From assembly GCF_045290345.1 (NCBI RefSeq), contig NZ_CP155447.1, positions 1,736,001 through 1,800,000 of the forward strand: 64,000 nucleotides of DNA. Reading direction: 5' to 3'. A program made the translations under genes and the position numbers. A model generated the notes under the pieces. That model did no database searches. It saw only the letters and a program-made list of their open reading frames with translations, and was not told the origin of the DNA. Position 1 is the first letter of the stretch; each line of letters opens with the position of its first letter. This document shows, in pieces, positions 26,025 through 34,187 of this stretch. The stretch is from Singulisphaera sp045290345. Lineage in GTDB: Bacteria > Planctomycetota > Planctomycetia > Isosphaerales > Isosphaeraceae.

Positions 26025-27059
26025 TTAGGGGACGTAGGCATTGACAACGATGACGGAGCCGGGGAACTGAATGAGCGGCCCGCCGTTGTGACCGTCATGA
26101 ACTTCGACGCTGGCCGGGATTTCCTTGTCGCCCTTGATGATGACTCGGCTGTAGGGCTTGGGAGCCCCGTTCGGGCTGTTGACGTTCTGGGTGTAGCGGT
26201 AACGTCCGAGGGCCACGCCCGACTTCCGCTTGCCGATCACCAGGCCCTTGCCGGTCGGGATGAAATACTGGAACGTCCCGTTCGCGTCGATGTAACCCTC
26301 GTCATAAATGACGATCTTGGGGATGTCATTCATGATGAGAACTTCGTTGACGTTGTTCAACGAATTGACAGTGTTTCCGCCACCCAGTAGGACGCCGCCA
26401 AGATCGTCGGCGTTGGTGTTGGCCAAGATCGACCGAGCCGTCACCGAGTTGTAGAACTGAACCGCGTTCCCGCCAAACGAACAGGATTGCCCAACCCCAT
26501 AGTCTCGGAAAGTCCGCATGCCAGCGAGCGGCGCGGCCGTTGCTTTGTTGGCCGGAGACCAGAGCGGCGAAGGGGTGAACTGCGGAGGCGTGTACGATCC
26601 GCTGTAGGTAACTCCAGTGGTCGGATGAGCCACGCTGAACGTGCCCGCGATGAGCAGATCCCAGACGATTTTCTCAACCAGGTTGAGCCGCCGCGTCAAC
26701 AGTTGCTTGAACGCTTCGGCGACGAGATCGTTGAGCTTGATCGGCCCGCTGCTGTAGGTTGCACGCCGACGCCGACGAGTCATCTCCTCTTCGTCCAGGG
26801 GGATGAATTCGCCGTAGACGCCAGGCTCGGCCCGGTATCGCTTGGAGCCGATACGGGGGACACTCATAGGAAGGCCGTTGTAGCCGCGAAGCTGCTGCAG
26901 GCCGGTGTAATTGTCGAGTTGTTCCCACTCGATCAAGTGATTGTCGTCAGAATCGAACGGGAAATACTTGAAGATCGGCGAATCGATCGTGAGCCGGGGC
27001 AGAAGCGTCTGCTCAATCTCTTCGATGTGCTTGGTTTCAGGGTAAACAAGTGCGGGCAT
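26025..27059 (-). CDS. Major capsid protein, lambda gpE-like
   Basis: This is a 344-aa protein. It has the features of the major capsid protein E family: an N-terminal P-domain helix region (FIPLDEEEMTRRRR, then LVAEAFKQLLTRRL and EKIVWDLLIAGT), the NDIPKIVIYDEGY segment and a C-terminal GPLIQFPGSVIVVNAYV. It forms the icosahedral shell. It lies between the decoration protein and connector genes and has its own terminator. Confidence 0.85.
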   Translation of the reverse strand: MPALVYPETKHIEEIEQTLLPRLTIDSPIFKYFPFDSDDNHLIEWEQLDNYTGLQQLRGYNGLPMSVPRIGSKRYRAEPGVYGEFIPLDEEEMTRRRRRATYSSGPIKLNDLVAEAFKQLLTRRLNLVEKIVWDLLIAGTFSVAHPTTGVTYSGSYTPPQFTPSPLWSPANKATAAPLAGMRTFRDYGVGQSCSFGGNAVQFYNSVTARSILANTNADDLGGVLLGGGNTVNSLNNVNEVLIMNDIPKIVIYDEGYIDANGTFQYFIPTGKGLVIGKRKSGVALGRYRYTQNVNSPNGAPKPYSRVIIKGDKEIPASVEVHDGHNGGPLIQFPGSVIVVNAYVP

Positions 27060-27149
27060 GAATATGGGCGGTTGGCCGCCTCTCCAGTTGCATGATTTGG
27101 AATTAAGAGGGGGATGCCGCCCAAGAGAGACGGCATGCTGCGACGTGGA

Positions 27150-27785
27150 TTAGGCGATCTTGACGAGGCCGGTCGTGATCGTGCCCGCCAGGAGCTTCGC
27201 GCCCGGCATGGCCGCCAGGGCTACGGCATCGAGATTCGGGATTTCCGACGCCTTGAACTCGCCAGTGAAGTAGGGGGCCGGAACATACGTCCCGTCCTCA
27301 TCGTTGGCCGAATCATTCAGGTAGGCCACGCCGTTCGCGTCCGTGCTACAGGCGGCCGGCAGGACACACTTGGGCGTCGAAGTCCCCGCGTTTCGGACGA
27401 CGGTTCCCGTGTCGGCGGCACTTGAGACGTTGGAGGCGGTTTTCGCGTAGGTAAAGGTGGTGGGGGTCGGTACGGACAAGACGGTAAGGCCGGTGCCGTT
27501 GATCGTGGTCGCGGTGACAGCCGTGACAGCCACGGTCGAATCGCCGACCTTGAGCCCGTGCGGCCCCTTGGTCGTAACCGTGGCAACGTTGGAAGTCAGC
27601 GAGACGTTGGTGATCGTAATCGTCAGTCCGAACGTGCCAGGCGTTCCCGTTTCGCCGAGTAGCGAACCGGCCGGGTAAACCGTGGACGCGACCAACTTAA
27701 CAGGCAACCGGACCTGCTTTCCGGGGGATCGTTGCGGGTGGACCTGGGTCGGATTGCAGGTCCGCGTCGGAGTGTCGTAAGCCAA
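27150..27785 (-). CDS. Head decoration protein, lambda gpD-like, with inserted domain
   Basis: The likely start is TTG at 27785, because GGAG lies 6 nt before it; it gives 211 aa. Start and end match a decoration protein (RSPGKQVRLPVKLVAS, YPAGSLLGET near the start; FKASEIPNLDAVALAAM near the end). Between them about 90 residues of Thr/Val-rich sequence (TITITNVSLTSNVATVTT) look like an inserted immunoglobulin-like or beta-sandwich unit. Trimeric decoration proteins stabilise the capsid; the insert would face outward. Confidence 0.6.
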   Translation of the reverse strand: MAYDTPTRTCNPTQVHPQRSPGKQVRLPVKLVASTVYPAGSLLGETGTPGTFGLTITITNVSLTSNVATVTTKGPHGLKVGDSTVAVTAVTATTINGTGLTVLSVPTPTTFTYAKTASNVSSAADTGTVVRNAGTSTPKCVLPAACSTDANGVAYLNDSANDEDGTYVPAPYFTGEFKASEIPNLDAVALAAMPGAKLLAGTITTGLVKIA

Positions 27786-27856
27786 GATAGGCTCCAATTG
27801 CAAAATTTATATGTGGATGGTTTGGTTTCGGGCCGGTCGGCTGGCCGCTGTCGGGC

Positions 27857-28444
27857 TTACTCGCCTTCGTTGATGGCCGCGAGCATTTCGGCCACGATCT
27901 CTTTGTCTTTCGCGGCCTGCGTTTCGTTTGGAGTCACGGCGGCGGCCGGAAGCCTCTTGAACCCGCCGGCCTTGAAAAACTCGGTCGCTTCCTCGGCGTC
28001 GGTCGGGATGCTCTCGGTCGTCAACCCGTTGGGTTTGCGGCCTTCGATGCTGGCCTTGAAGCTGCCCAGACGAGAGAAGCTCGCGATAGCAGTCACAGCG
28101 TCGGCCTTGGAATACTCGACGTAGGCAGCCAGATAAGCTTCACGATCGGCGGGGACCGTCTTGCCATTCTTCACCTGAAGGTCGAACCATGTGCCGGCCT
28201 CGGCGGTCAGGGCGGTGTCCTGGGTGGCTTTGAACGCGTCAAGCTGGGCCTGTAGCTCCAACTCGCGGGCGGTCGGGCCGGCGGGAACCATCAATTGAGA
28301 CGCTTGGAACTTGGCGAGAGAAGTGGCAAAATCCTCCGTCTTGGGCTGCACGCCAACGACAGCCTCAGTCTCATCAACATCCATCGTGTCCGGGGCACCG
28401 GCGGCGATCCATTTGGGAATCAGACCTTTGAAATTGAACTTCAT
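27857..28444 (-). CDS. Nested in-frame scaffold protein (Nu3-like)
   Basis: An internal ATG at 28444 (MKFNFKGLIPKW, codon 288 of the protease gene) has AAGGATC 5 nt upstream and would give a 195-aa scaffold identical to the C-terminus of the protease. The arrangement mirrors lambda C/Nu3. It is supported by the ribosome site and by gene layout, not by direct evidence. Confidence 0.5.
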   Translation of the reverse strand: MKFNFKGLIPKWIAAGAPDTMDVDETEAVVGVQPKTEDFATSLAKFQASQLMVPAGPTARELELQAQLDAFKATQDTALTAEAGTWFDLQVKNGKTVPADREAYLAAYVEYSKADAVTAIASFSRLGSFKASIEGRKPNGLTTESIPTDAEEATEFFKAGGFKRLPAAAVTPNETQAAKDKEIVAEMLAAINEGE

Positions 28445-29305
28445 CACATGATCCTTGCTGCCAGCAACGGCGGCCCCGCCGTGCTTGATGGGAAGGGACG
28501 ATCCGGCGGGGCCGCCGTTTGACAATTCGGTGATGAGGGCTTCCAGACTGCCCAGGCGATCGGCCATGCCGGCATCGACGGCCGCTTGCCCGATCTTGAG
28601 GCCGCCGGCCCCGAAGTCGCTGACAACTTTGGCCGGGGTCGTCTCGCGATAGTTGGCGACGGCCCCAATGAACACGTCGGCCATTCCATCGACCATCGCC
28701 TGATACTCGGCCCGGCCTTCCTTAGTCTCAGTGCTCAGGCGCTTGTTCGGTGATTGCGACGAGACGAATTCGATCGTCTTCCCGTCGTCCGTGGTCCGCG
28801 ACATAGGCCAAACCACGCCGACCGACCCGAGAATCGCAGAGGGGGAAGCCACGATTTCCGAGCCGGCCGACGCGATCCAGTAACCCGCCGATGCTCCAAG
28901 GTTCGACACATACGAGACAATCGGCTTGATTTGTGATCCCGCGTGAATCAGTGCGGCCAGTTCACCAATGCCAGCCGCTTGGCCGCCGGGGGAGTCAATT
29001 TCAAGGATGATTGATTCGATATTCGGATCATCAATCGCCGTTTGGATATCGCGAGAAAGATGTTCTACGGTTGTTCCGCCGCAAATATACGTGAACAGAT
29101 CGGCATATCGGCTAATGACGCCGATCACAGGAACGACGGCCACGCTTCCCCGAATCCGCACGCCTTGCGTATTATCGAGCGGCTTGCCGACCTTAGCTAA
29201 GACGGCTTCAACGTCGTTCATTCGCTCGGCGATGGCGATCATCTGTTCGACACGATCGGGCAGCATGGCCCAAGGTCGAGACAAGATGTATTCGGGAGCT
29301 TTCAT
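27857..29305 (-). CDS. S49-family head maturation protease with C-terminal scaffold
   Basis: This is a 482-aa protein. The N-terminal 270 residues are a SppA/S49 peptidase: LEIDSPGGQ (about 102-110), nucleophile Ser in GASAGYW (S139), and a Lys in SPNKRL (K188) as the general base. The C-terminal 200 residues are helical and Ala/Glu-rich, as in phage scaffolds. This is the lambda gpC layout. It would cut scaffold and portal during prohead maturation. Located between portal and capsid genes as expected. Confidence 0.85.
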   Translation of the reverse strand: MKAPEYILSRPWAMLPDRVEQMIAIAERMNDVEAVLAKVGKPLDNTQGVRIRGSVAVVPVIGVISRYADLFTYICGGTTVEHLSRDIQTAIDDPNIESIILEIDSPGGQAAGIGELAALIHAGSQIKPIVSYVSNLGASAGYWIASAGSEIVASPSAILGSVGVVWPMSRTTDDGKTIEFVSSQSPNKRLSTETKEGRAEYQAMVDGMADVFIGAVANYRETTPAKVVSDFGAGGLKIGQAAVDAGMADRLGSLEALITELSNGGPAGSSLPIKHGGAAVAGSKDHVMKFNFKGLIPKWIAAGAPDTMDVDETEAVVGVQPKTEDFATSLAKFQASQLMVPAGPTARELELQAQLDAFKATQDTALTAEAGTWFDLQVKNGKTVPADREAYLAAYVEYSKADAVTAIASFSRLGSFKASIEGRKPNGLTTESIPTDAEEATEFFKAGGFKRLPAAAVTPNETQAAKDKEIVAEMLAAINEGE

Positions 29306-29323
29306 GGATTCGATTCGCTCTGG

Positions 29324-29479
29324 TTAGTGACTCGGAGTGAATTTATTGCGGTCGCTCAACAGCCGAACCATCAAATAGGCCACTAGCGACAAAACCAAGA
29401 GTGACCAAATCGACTGAATTGCCCGGTCAAACGTGACCATCGCGTTGTAGTGCGTGAGTGCGGTGTAGTAATCCATCAT
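29324..29479 (-). CDS. Small membrane protein
   Basis: About 51 aa (MMDYYTALTHYN) with one hydrophobic segment (IWSLLVLSLVAYLMV). The start overlaps the upstream stop (ATGA). It is too small to identify; a holin-like or membrane-docking role is possible. Confidence 0.5.
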   Translation of the reverse strand: MMDYYTALTHYNAMVTFDRAIQSIWSLLVLSLVAYLMVRLLSDRNKFTPSH

Positions 29480-29718
29480 CGCCCCCACTTCCTGGCCGCT
29501 CGTCTGGCAGTTCGCAGGATCTTCTTTTGTTTCCGTCGTTCCTGGCGATTCCCGCCGGGGGCTGTCTTGCTACCCAAGAGGGCAGCGCCATCAGGCGTTG
29601 GCTCGTGACTGAATGGGTGGCCGGTTTGCCAAGGCATCGCCCGCCAGTCGGTCATGATTGCGATAGCCTGAGCGATCGGAATGGGCGGTTGAGCATGGTA
29701 ATCGGCTGAGTAACTCAT
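29476..29718 (-). CDS. Small basic protein
   Basis: 80 aa from ATG 29718 (MSYSADYHAQ), ending in a Lys/Arg-rich helix (RQERRKQKKILRTARRAAR). It overlaps both neighbours by a few bases, so it is part of the portal operon. Unknown. Confidence 0.5.
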   Translation of the reverse strand: MSYSADYHAQPPIPIAQAIAIMTDWRAMPWQTGHPFSHEPTPDGAALLGSKTAPGGNRQERRKQKKILRTARRAARKWGR

Positions 29719-29816
29719 CACTTATCCCCCCTTTCGTAGTGACCCTTCGTAACCCACCAGCCGGCGAACATGCCGCACGCGTAAAACCACAACTGTTCAG
29801 CGGTTGGCCATATCAT
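29718..29816 (-). CDS. 32-aa membrane protein
   Basis: The short frame reads MIWPTAEQLWFYACGMFAGW and ends in a basic tail. It has ATGA overlaps on both sides. One transmembrane segment is predicted. Confidence 0.45.
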   Translation of the reverse strand: MIWPTAEQLWFYACGMFAGWWVTKGHYERGDK

Positions 29817-30061
29817 TTGGCCGCTCCGAGAATGAACCGGAGAACCCACAGTACAGCCGCAACGGCGAACACGTTCATCCACGTTAAAGCGAGGATGACA
29901 TGACCCGCGATCGTGTTGACAGCAAAGATGCCGACAGCCGCAACCGCCATTAAAATTCCGAACCCAAGGGCAATCATGAGTGGAACCAGGATCGCAACCG
30001 CGACCACAGCCAAAACCGCATAGACGCCCGAAAGATCGCTGAATTTTACAGATTTTGACAT
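29813..30061 (-). CDS. Small multi-pass membrane protein
   Basis: This is an 82-aa, strongly hydrophobic protein with two or three segments (VYAVLAVVAVAILVPLMIAL, then GILMAVAAVGIFAV). It begins immediately at the portal gene stop. A holin-like role is possible, but its place between portal and protease genes is unusual for one. Confidence 0.55.
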   Translation of the reverse strand: MSKSVKFSDLSGVYAVLAVVAVAILVPLMIALGFGILMAVAAVGIFAVNTIAGHVILALTWMNVFAVAAVLWVLRFILGAAK

Positions 30062-31635
30062 TACTTATCCCCCTTCGGTGACGGCTTACCGCTCGCAGGC
30101 TTGCCACTCGGCTTAGCCTTGGGCGGCGTTCCCTTGCTTCCCTTCTCTCCGCTCTCGGGCGGCCCCCCTGGAGGAGCCATCTTGGCGGCCAGGTCGGCGG
30201 CTTTTTGGGCGGCCTCGTCTGCGGCGGCCTTGTCTGCCTCCATGTCTCGCTCAGGCAAGCCCAGGTCGGCGTCCATCTCTTCAAGTTGGCTCTCGCCAAG
30301 CGTGTATCCAACGCTTGCGGCGGCCGTCCACTTCGCGGGCAAATCTTGCTGTTCGGTCTGACTGATGATCACGATCGGCATCAGGGCGTCGGCCACGTCT
30401 TTGCCGAAGTTCAGAGCGACCGAATCGTAAAGCAACTGCTTTTCTAGCCAGTCGCTTCCGGCCTCACGACCGTAGTCGATCACAAGCCCGCGTGTGTTCT
30501 CGGCCGTCTCAGAGTCGGCCTTGGAGCCGTGTTTCGCTTCGAGGCTGGCCCGCGTTTGCAGGCCGATAGCTAAGCAAATCTGTTGATCAAACAGGTTGAA
30601 CCCATTCAGGAATGCTTCGCCGTTCGATTTCGGCTCGATAACGTGGAGTTCCGAACCGGCCGGACGAACGACAACCGTGTTATTCGCGAACGCCACTAAC
30701 TGACTGGCGTAGCGTTGGCCGGGGGAGACGATCTTGCCGGGGATTTCTTGGCCCGTAACCGAGTCAACCGCTGGCCCCGGTGCCGTGTCATTCTCAGAGA
30801 GAACCCCATCCAGGCTTGGCGAGCCAAACCTTTGAAGATGTGCGTAATAGTACGGCTTGACTTGCTGTTTGAGATTCCACCAATCATAGGCGGCCCTCAG
30901 TGCGGACGTGCCACGAGGATCATTATCCTTGGGCAGCCAGGTCATGATTGCGAATTTTTCGGGAGGCAAAATCAGGAAACCCGACTCGCTCCCCTTAACG
31001 CCGGACGGTACGAACGTGATAATTCCGACCACGTTCATGAAGGCATCAACTACGTACTGCCAGGCCCATTCGGGCTTAACCTTGACCGACTTCAGGCCGA
31101 GCCGACCCTTATCAGGTCCAGACTCGCAAAGCTCGCGGGTCGGCTCGGCCAGCTTGCTCCCCATCCCCATGCAATCGTACATCTGAAGAAGCGTGGCTTT
31201 GATCGGGGTTCGGAGTCGTGCAAGCTCGCGTTCGCAGAAATCGGCAACCTCTTGGGCTTGTGCTTCGTCGCCCGACAACACCTTGCCCGGCTTTGCGGGA
31301 CGTTGTTTGCGGGTTGCTGGCGGCGAATAGCGGTAGCCCAGAGGTTTGATTCTCGGCTGAATCTGAATCGGTCCAGAAAGGATGGCCAATTTTAGGGCCA
31401 AGTACGAAGAGTAGACCGCCGGGTCGGTAAGCATTACTTCATAAGGGTGGCTCCCGAAGTTTCGCGTTACGTCGTCGAACTCTTTACCTAGGATCTGCGG
31501 GATGGCGGGCGTCAGTCGGCCCGGTCCCGCCGCGATGTATTCTTGCTCCGGCCGGGGATTCTTGATGGGTTCGCCGATAACCGGCGACCCTTCGGAATAA
31601 CCCGTAGTATAAACTGTTGAGCCGAAGTAAGACAT
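30061..31635 (-). CDS. Phage portal protein, Mu gp29-like (DUF935)
   Basis: This is a 524-aa protein. The core has the DUF935 portal pattern: LPPEKFAIMTWLPKDNDPRG, SALRAAYDWWNLKQQ, then YAHLQRFGSPSLDG near residues 230-280. An Ala/Lys/Pro-rich low-complexity tail follows. It forms the dodecameric DNA gate at one capsid vertex. It follows the large terminase gene; a conserved 24-bp motif lies in the gap and may start portal transcription. Confidence 0.85.
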   Translation of the reverse strand: MSYFGSTVYTTGYSEGSPVIGEPIKNPRPEQEYIAAGPGRLTPAIPQILGKEFDDVTRNFGSHPYEVMLTDPAVYSSYLALKLAILSGPIQIQPRIKPLGYRYSPPATRKQRPAKPGKVLSGDEAQAQEVADFCERELARLRTPIKATLLQMYDCMGMGSKLAEPTRELCESGPDKGRLGLKSVKVKPEWAWQYVVDAFMNVVGIITFVPSGVKGSESGFLILPPEKFAIMTWLPKDNDPRGTSALRAAYDWWNLKQQVKPYYYAHLQRFGSPSLDGVLSENDTAPGPAVDSVTGQEIPGKIVSPGQRYASQLVAFANNTVVVRPAGSELHVIEPKSNGEAFLNGFNLFDQQICLAIGLQTRASLEAKHGSKADSETAENTRGLVIDYGREAGSDWLEKQLLYDSVALNFGKDVADALMPIVIISQTEQQDLPAKWTAAASVGYTLGESQLEEMDADLGLPERDMEADKAAADEAAQKAADLAAKMAPPGGPPESGEKGSKGTPPKAKPSGKPASGKPSPKGDK

Positions 31636-31671
31636 AATCGCTCGAAGCCGTGAAAGAGTGAAGGCTACATG

Positions 31672-31695
31672 TATTCCGCCGTAAACCCCCTATTA
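31672..31695 (-). promoter_or_regulatory. Copy 1 of 24-bp motif (candidate late signal), before portal
   Basis: On the minus strand it reads TAATAGGGGGTTTA, then CGGCGGAATA, followed by CATGTAG. The portal ATG is 37 bp downstream. It shares about 20 of 24 positions with copies at 35922 and 52269. Confidence 0.6.
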
Positions 31696-31706
31696 CGAAA
31701 AGAATT

Positions 31707-33323
31707 TCAACGCAGAGAGCCGGGAATCCCCTTCGGAGGCGGGGCCATCGTCATGGATGGGATTTGCTGGAATGGAGTGATCGGGCCGCCCACGGCACCG
31801 CGTTGCGAGGTTCCGTCCGGGAGCATTGCCAGGGCAACCGCGTCGGCCTCGTCTGGCGAGTGGCCGAGTCGTTCCTTGATGTCGTCCTTGCTCTCGAACT
31901 TGATGCCTTGCGGGGTGATCTCGTAGCGGCCGGCGCAAAGCTCGGCCTTGAGGTTCGCGCCAGGGGGCAAGGCCGGCTCGTGGCCGTTTTCGGGGTCAAG
32001 TAGCTCTCTCAACCGCCAGTACATTTCGGCCCGAACGTTGACGCATCGGAATTTCTTGCTCTTGTCGCGGAACTCTGACCGGCAACCTACGTTGATCGCT
32101 TGGGCGCGAACTCCATAGCCGTCAGGGGGCATGTCCGCAAGCCGTTCTTGGGCCGATGCCCCGTAGCCGATTGCGTCAACATTGGTATATGCCCCATCGC
32201 GGAGAATCCGCATGGCGATCTTGGCGGCCGACATGCCGTCCGGGGTTTCCTTGCCCGCGTAGGACTTCACCGGAGCGAACCAGACGCCATGCCGAGGGGC
32301 GAACGCGGTCTTATCCTTGCCGCCGTGGGCCACGTCAAACCCGAGAACATCCATTGGGCCAGGCTGATAACCGGCGGCCTTCAAAGCTACCCAGCGAGCC
32401 TGGGCAGCCTCGACCCACGCGGACGGCAGCATCTGCCAGGGATCGACGCCCATGCCTGCCCGGAAGTCGCCGTAGAGGAGCTGAGAGCGTAGCGGCTCGG
32501 GCAGCGAGTTGAGTTGACGGCCATAGCCGGTCTTCATAAGTCGCGGGTTGTCGGCCAATCTCGCCGGGAAGAATGTTCGGCTCGTCGGCTGAATCTCTTC
32601 GCCGAAATGGGCGAACGTTTCGCCGTCCTCGCATTCAACCTCTTGGCCGTCGATCATCGCGTACCATCGCAACTCGCCGGGCTTGGCCGGTCGCGGATGG
32701 TCTGGGTCAAGCCAAGGCGAGAAGAATCTGACAACCCACATGCCAGCCGTGTTGGTCGGGGGGTTGAAAGTCATGAGCACGCGTGTGCGTTGCCCCTCGC
32801 GGACGGTTCTCAGCCAGCCCATCGTGGAACGGACTTGGGACTCAAGAAACTCCGTCGCCTCGTCATAGGCTTTCAGGTCGTGCGGGCGGCCTTTGTAATT
32901 CTCCCAACTGTCGGGGTCTTTCATTGACCCAAACTCGATCGTGGCCCCCTCGGGCAGCGTCAGCATGCCCGATGAGCCGTTGAATCCGACCCGGTAGCTT
33001 GCCGTGATTTCCTTCGCGCGAGCAATGATATCGCGAATCTGCGGATACTCGCGACGGAAAATAATCGACTTATGATGCTGTGTTGCGGCAAGCCCGATAA
33101 TTAAGTCGCTCTTGCCACCGCCGGCCGCGCCCCCATAGCCAATCACGTCGGCTAGGGAGTTGTAGGCCGCTGTCTGGGGGCCGGGATCGGGCGTCCAAGC
33201 TTCGGCCTCGGTCGCGGCTCTCTGGGCAGCCTCTTGCTCTGCGATCTCAAGAGCCAGGATTGCGGCGGCCATCTTTGCTTTATGAGATAGCCCCTTTTTC
33301 GTGGGCCGAGACAGTAGTTTCAT
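31707..33323 (-). CDS. terL: Terminase large subunit
   Basis: This is a 538-aa protein. ATPase domain: Walker A GYGGAAGGGKSD (62-73), Walker B LKAYDEATEF (150-159), and coupling motif LMTFNPP. Nuclease domain: GFDVAHGGKDK with the first acidic residue and DEADAVALAM near the C-terminus. It packages DNA into proheads. A palindrome copy and a divergent promoter lie in the 30 bp before its ATG. Confidence 0.9.
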   Translation of the reverse strand: MKLLSRPTKKGLSHKAKMAAAILALEIAEQEAAQRAATEAEAWTPDPGPQTAAYNSLADVIGYGGAAGGGKSDLIIGLAATQHHKSIIFRREYPQIRDIIARAKEITASYRVGFNGSSGMLTLPEGATIEFGSMKDPDSWENYKGRPHDLKAYDEATEFLESQVRSTMGWLRTVREGQRTRVLMTFNPPTNTAGMWVVRFFSPWLDPDHPRPAKPGELRWYAMIDGQEVECEDGETFAHFGEEIQPTSRTFFPARLADNPRLMKTGYGRQLNSLPEPLRSQLLYGDFRAGMGVDPWQMLPSAWVEAAQARWVALKAAGYQPGPMDVLGFDVAHGGKDKTAFAPRHGVWFAPVKSYAGKETPDGMSAAKIAMRILRDGAYTNVDAIGYGASAQERLADMPPDGYGVRAQAINVGCRSEFRDKSKKFRCVNVRAEMYWRLRELLDPENGHEPALPPGANLKAELCAGRYEITPQGIKFESKDDIKERLGHSPDEADAVALAMLPDGTSQRGAVGGPITPFQQIPSMTMAPPPKGIPGSLR

Positions 33324-33333
33324 GGGATTTTAG

Positions 33334-33381
33334 ATTTCCTGCAATTGCAGGGTTGACAGGAAATTGATTCGCGTTATTATT
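33334..33381 (+). promoter_or_regulatory. Palindrome plus promoter for tRNA cluster
   Basis: TTTCCTGCAATTGCAGGG (33335-33352) abuts TTGACA (33353-33358), with TATTAT at 33375-33380 (16-bp spacer). No gene-length frame follows for 480 bp; tRNA-like sequences do. On the minus strand the palindrome lies just before terL. Confidence 0.6.
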
Positions 33382-33504
33382 GGGATAGATGGCAAGTGAG
33401 ACCGCTTGACCTTCGGAAGTAATTCGCCAGAAGGCAACCGGACTTGGTAATGCGTGGATAACAGCCACCACGACACCCGCCCCTTGTGCTAATGAGGGGC
33501 AACT

Positions 33505-33576
33505 GAACCCTTCGTCTAATCAGGTAGGACGCCTCCCCCGCGTGGAGGAAAAGCTGGTTCGAGGCCAGCAGGGTTG
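33505..33576 (+). tRNA. tRNA-like gene, nominal anticodon CGC (Ala), atypical
   Basis: A 72-nt cloverleaf can be drawn. Acceptor GAACCCT / AGGGTTG (six pairs plus a G-G at the end), D-arm GTCT / GGAC with GG in the loop, anticodon arm CCTCC / GGAGG with loop CCCGCGT, T-arm GCTGG / CCAGC with loop TTCGAGG. The D-arm region resembles bacterial tRNA-Glu. Position 33 is C rather than the near-universal U, and the anticodon reads CGC. No CCA is encoded. The identity is uncertain because of the odd anticodon loop. Confidence 0.6.
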
Positions 33577-33693
33577 TCCTTTCCAAGCGTGTCGCGTGCC
33601 GAGCGACGGAGGCTTAAACGTGCCACCTTTAATCGACCCCTATTCGATGGTGGGTTAGACCGAATCGATGACAGCCCGGAAAGACGGGCAAAC

Positions 33694-33766
33694 GGACACG
33701 CCTGTTGGCGCAGGCACCGAGGCTTTTCGGCGTGTAGGTGGCCGGGATCGAAACCCGGCGTGTCCA
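33694..33766 (+). tRNA. tRNA-like gene, identity unresolved
   Basis: A perfect 7-bp acceptor (GGACACG 33694-33700 / CGTGTCC 33759-33765) with discriminator A. The T-arm is CCGGG / CCCGG with loop ATCGAAA. A D-arm can be formed by CCTG / CAGG around TTGGCG. The anticodon arm is irregular: CCGA / TCGG encloses GGCTTT, and a 7-nt loop with 5-bp stem cannot be drawn. Possibly degenerate or unusual; total length 73 nt is normal. Confidence 0.5.
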
Positions 33767-33869
33767 TAATGCGTTTCAACTCGGCTTCGTTGTCATTCGC
33801 CTCGTTGGCCGAATGGCTTACTACGCTGCGGAGTCGGGTTGGGACGCATCTACTCCAATAAGGAAAAAC

Positions 33870-34088
33870 ATGAAAGAAGTTGTTTTAGGTTTATCGCTCA
33901 TGTTGGCCGTCGGATTTGCTGCTGGCTACTTTGCTGGCAAGTACGATGGAATGAACAAAGGCCAACGGGAGGAACGGCTAGCGATTACTCGGCACGGCTT
34001 TGGGCGATATGTCTTCGACGAAGAAACCGGCAATGCAGATTTCGAGTATGGTCTAGCCAACGGGTGGGTGACGTATCGAACTAAGTAG
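33870..34088 (+). CDS. Small membrane-anchored protein in tRNA cluster
   Basis: The ATG at 33870 follows AAGG and gives 72 aa: a signal-anchor (VVLGLSLMLAVGFAAGYFAG) and a soluble tail (GRYVFDEETGNADFEYGLAN). It sits between tRNA-like genes on the same strand, so is probably co-transcribed. Unknown function. Confidence 0.55.
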   Translation: MKEVVLGLSLMLAVGFAAGYFAGKYDGMNKGQREERLAITRHGFGRYVFDEETGNADFEYGLANGWVTYRTK

Positions 34089-34094
34089 ACTCAT

Positions 34095-34187
34095 GCGAAT
34101 GCAATCAGGCGGGTAGCCTGAACTTGGTGTGGACGTGGGGCGTAAAGACCACAATAACGCTAGCGGGTTCGACTCCCGCCATTCGCT
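34095..34187 (+). tRNA. tRNA-like gene with long central region, identity unresolved
   Basis: The acceptor is a perfect 7 bp (GCGAATG 34095-34101 / CATTCGC 34180-34186), discriminator T, and the T-arm GCGGG / CCCGC has a canonical TTCGACT loop. A D-arm CAGGC / GCCTG encloses GGGTA. Between D- and T-arms lie about 42 nt, long enough for a class II tRNA with an extra arm (GCGT 34140-34143 / ACGC 34157-34160 can pair). A clean anticodon stem is not evident. It starts 6 bp after the preceding stop codon. Confidence 0.55.

Noticed and set aside
29718..30311. 197-aa minus-strand frame
   Set aside because: Only its last 32 codons are a plausible gene; the rest is a shadow of the portal tail and a membrane gene.
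33516..33779. 87-aa minus-strand frame
   Set aside because: Its DTPGFDPG and NPAGLEPA segments are the usual translation of complementary tRNA sequence; tRNA-like genes on the plus strand explain it.
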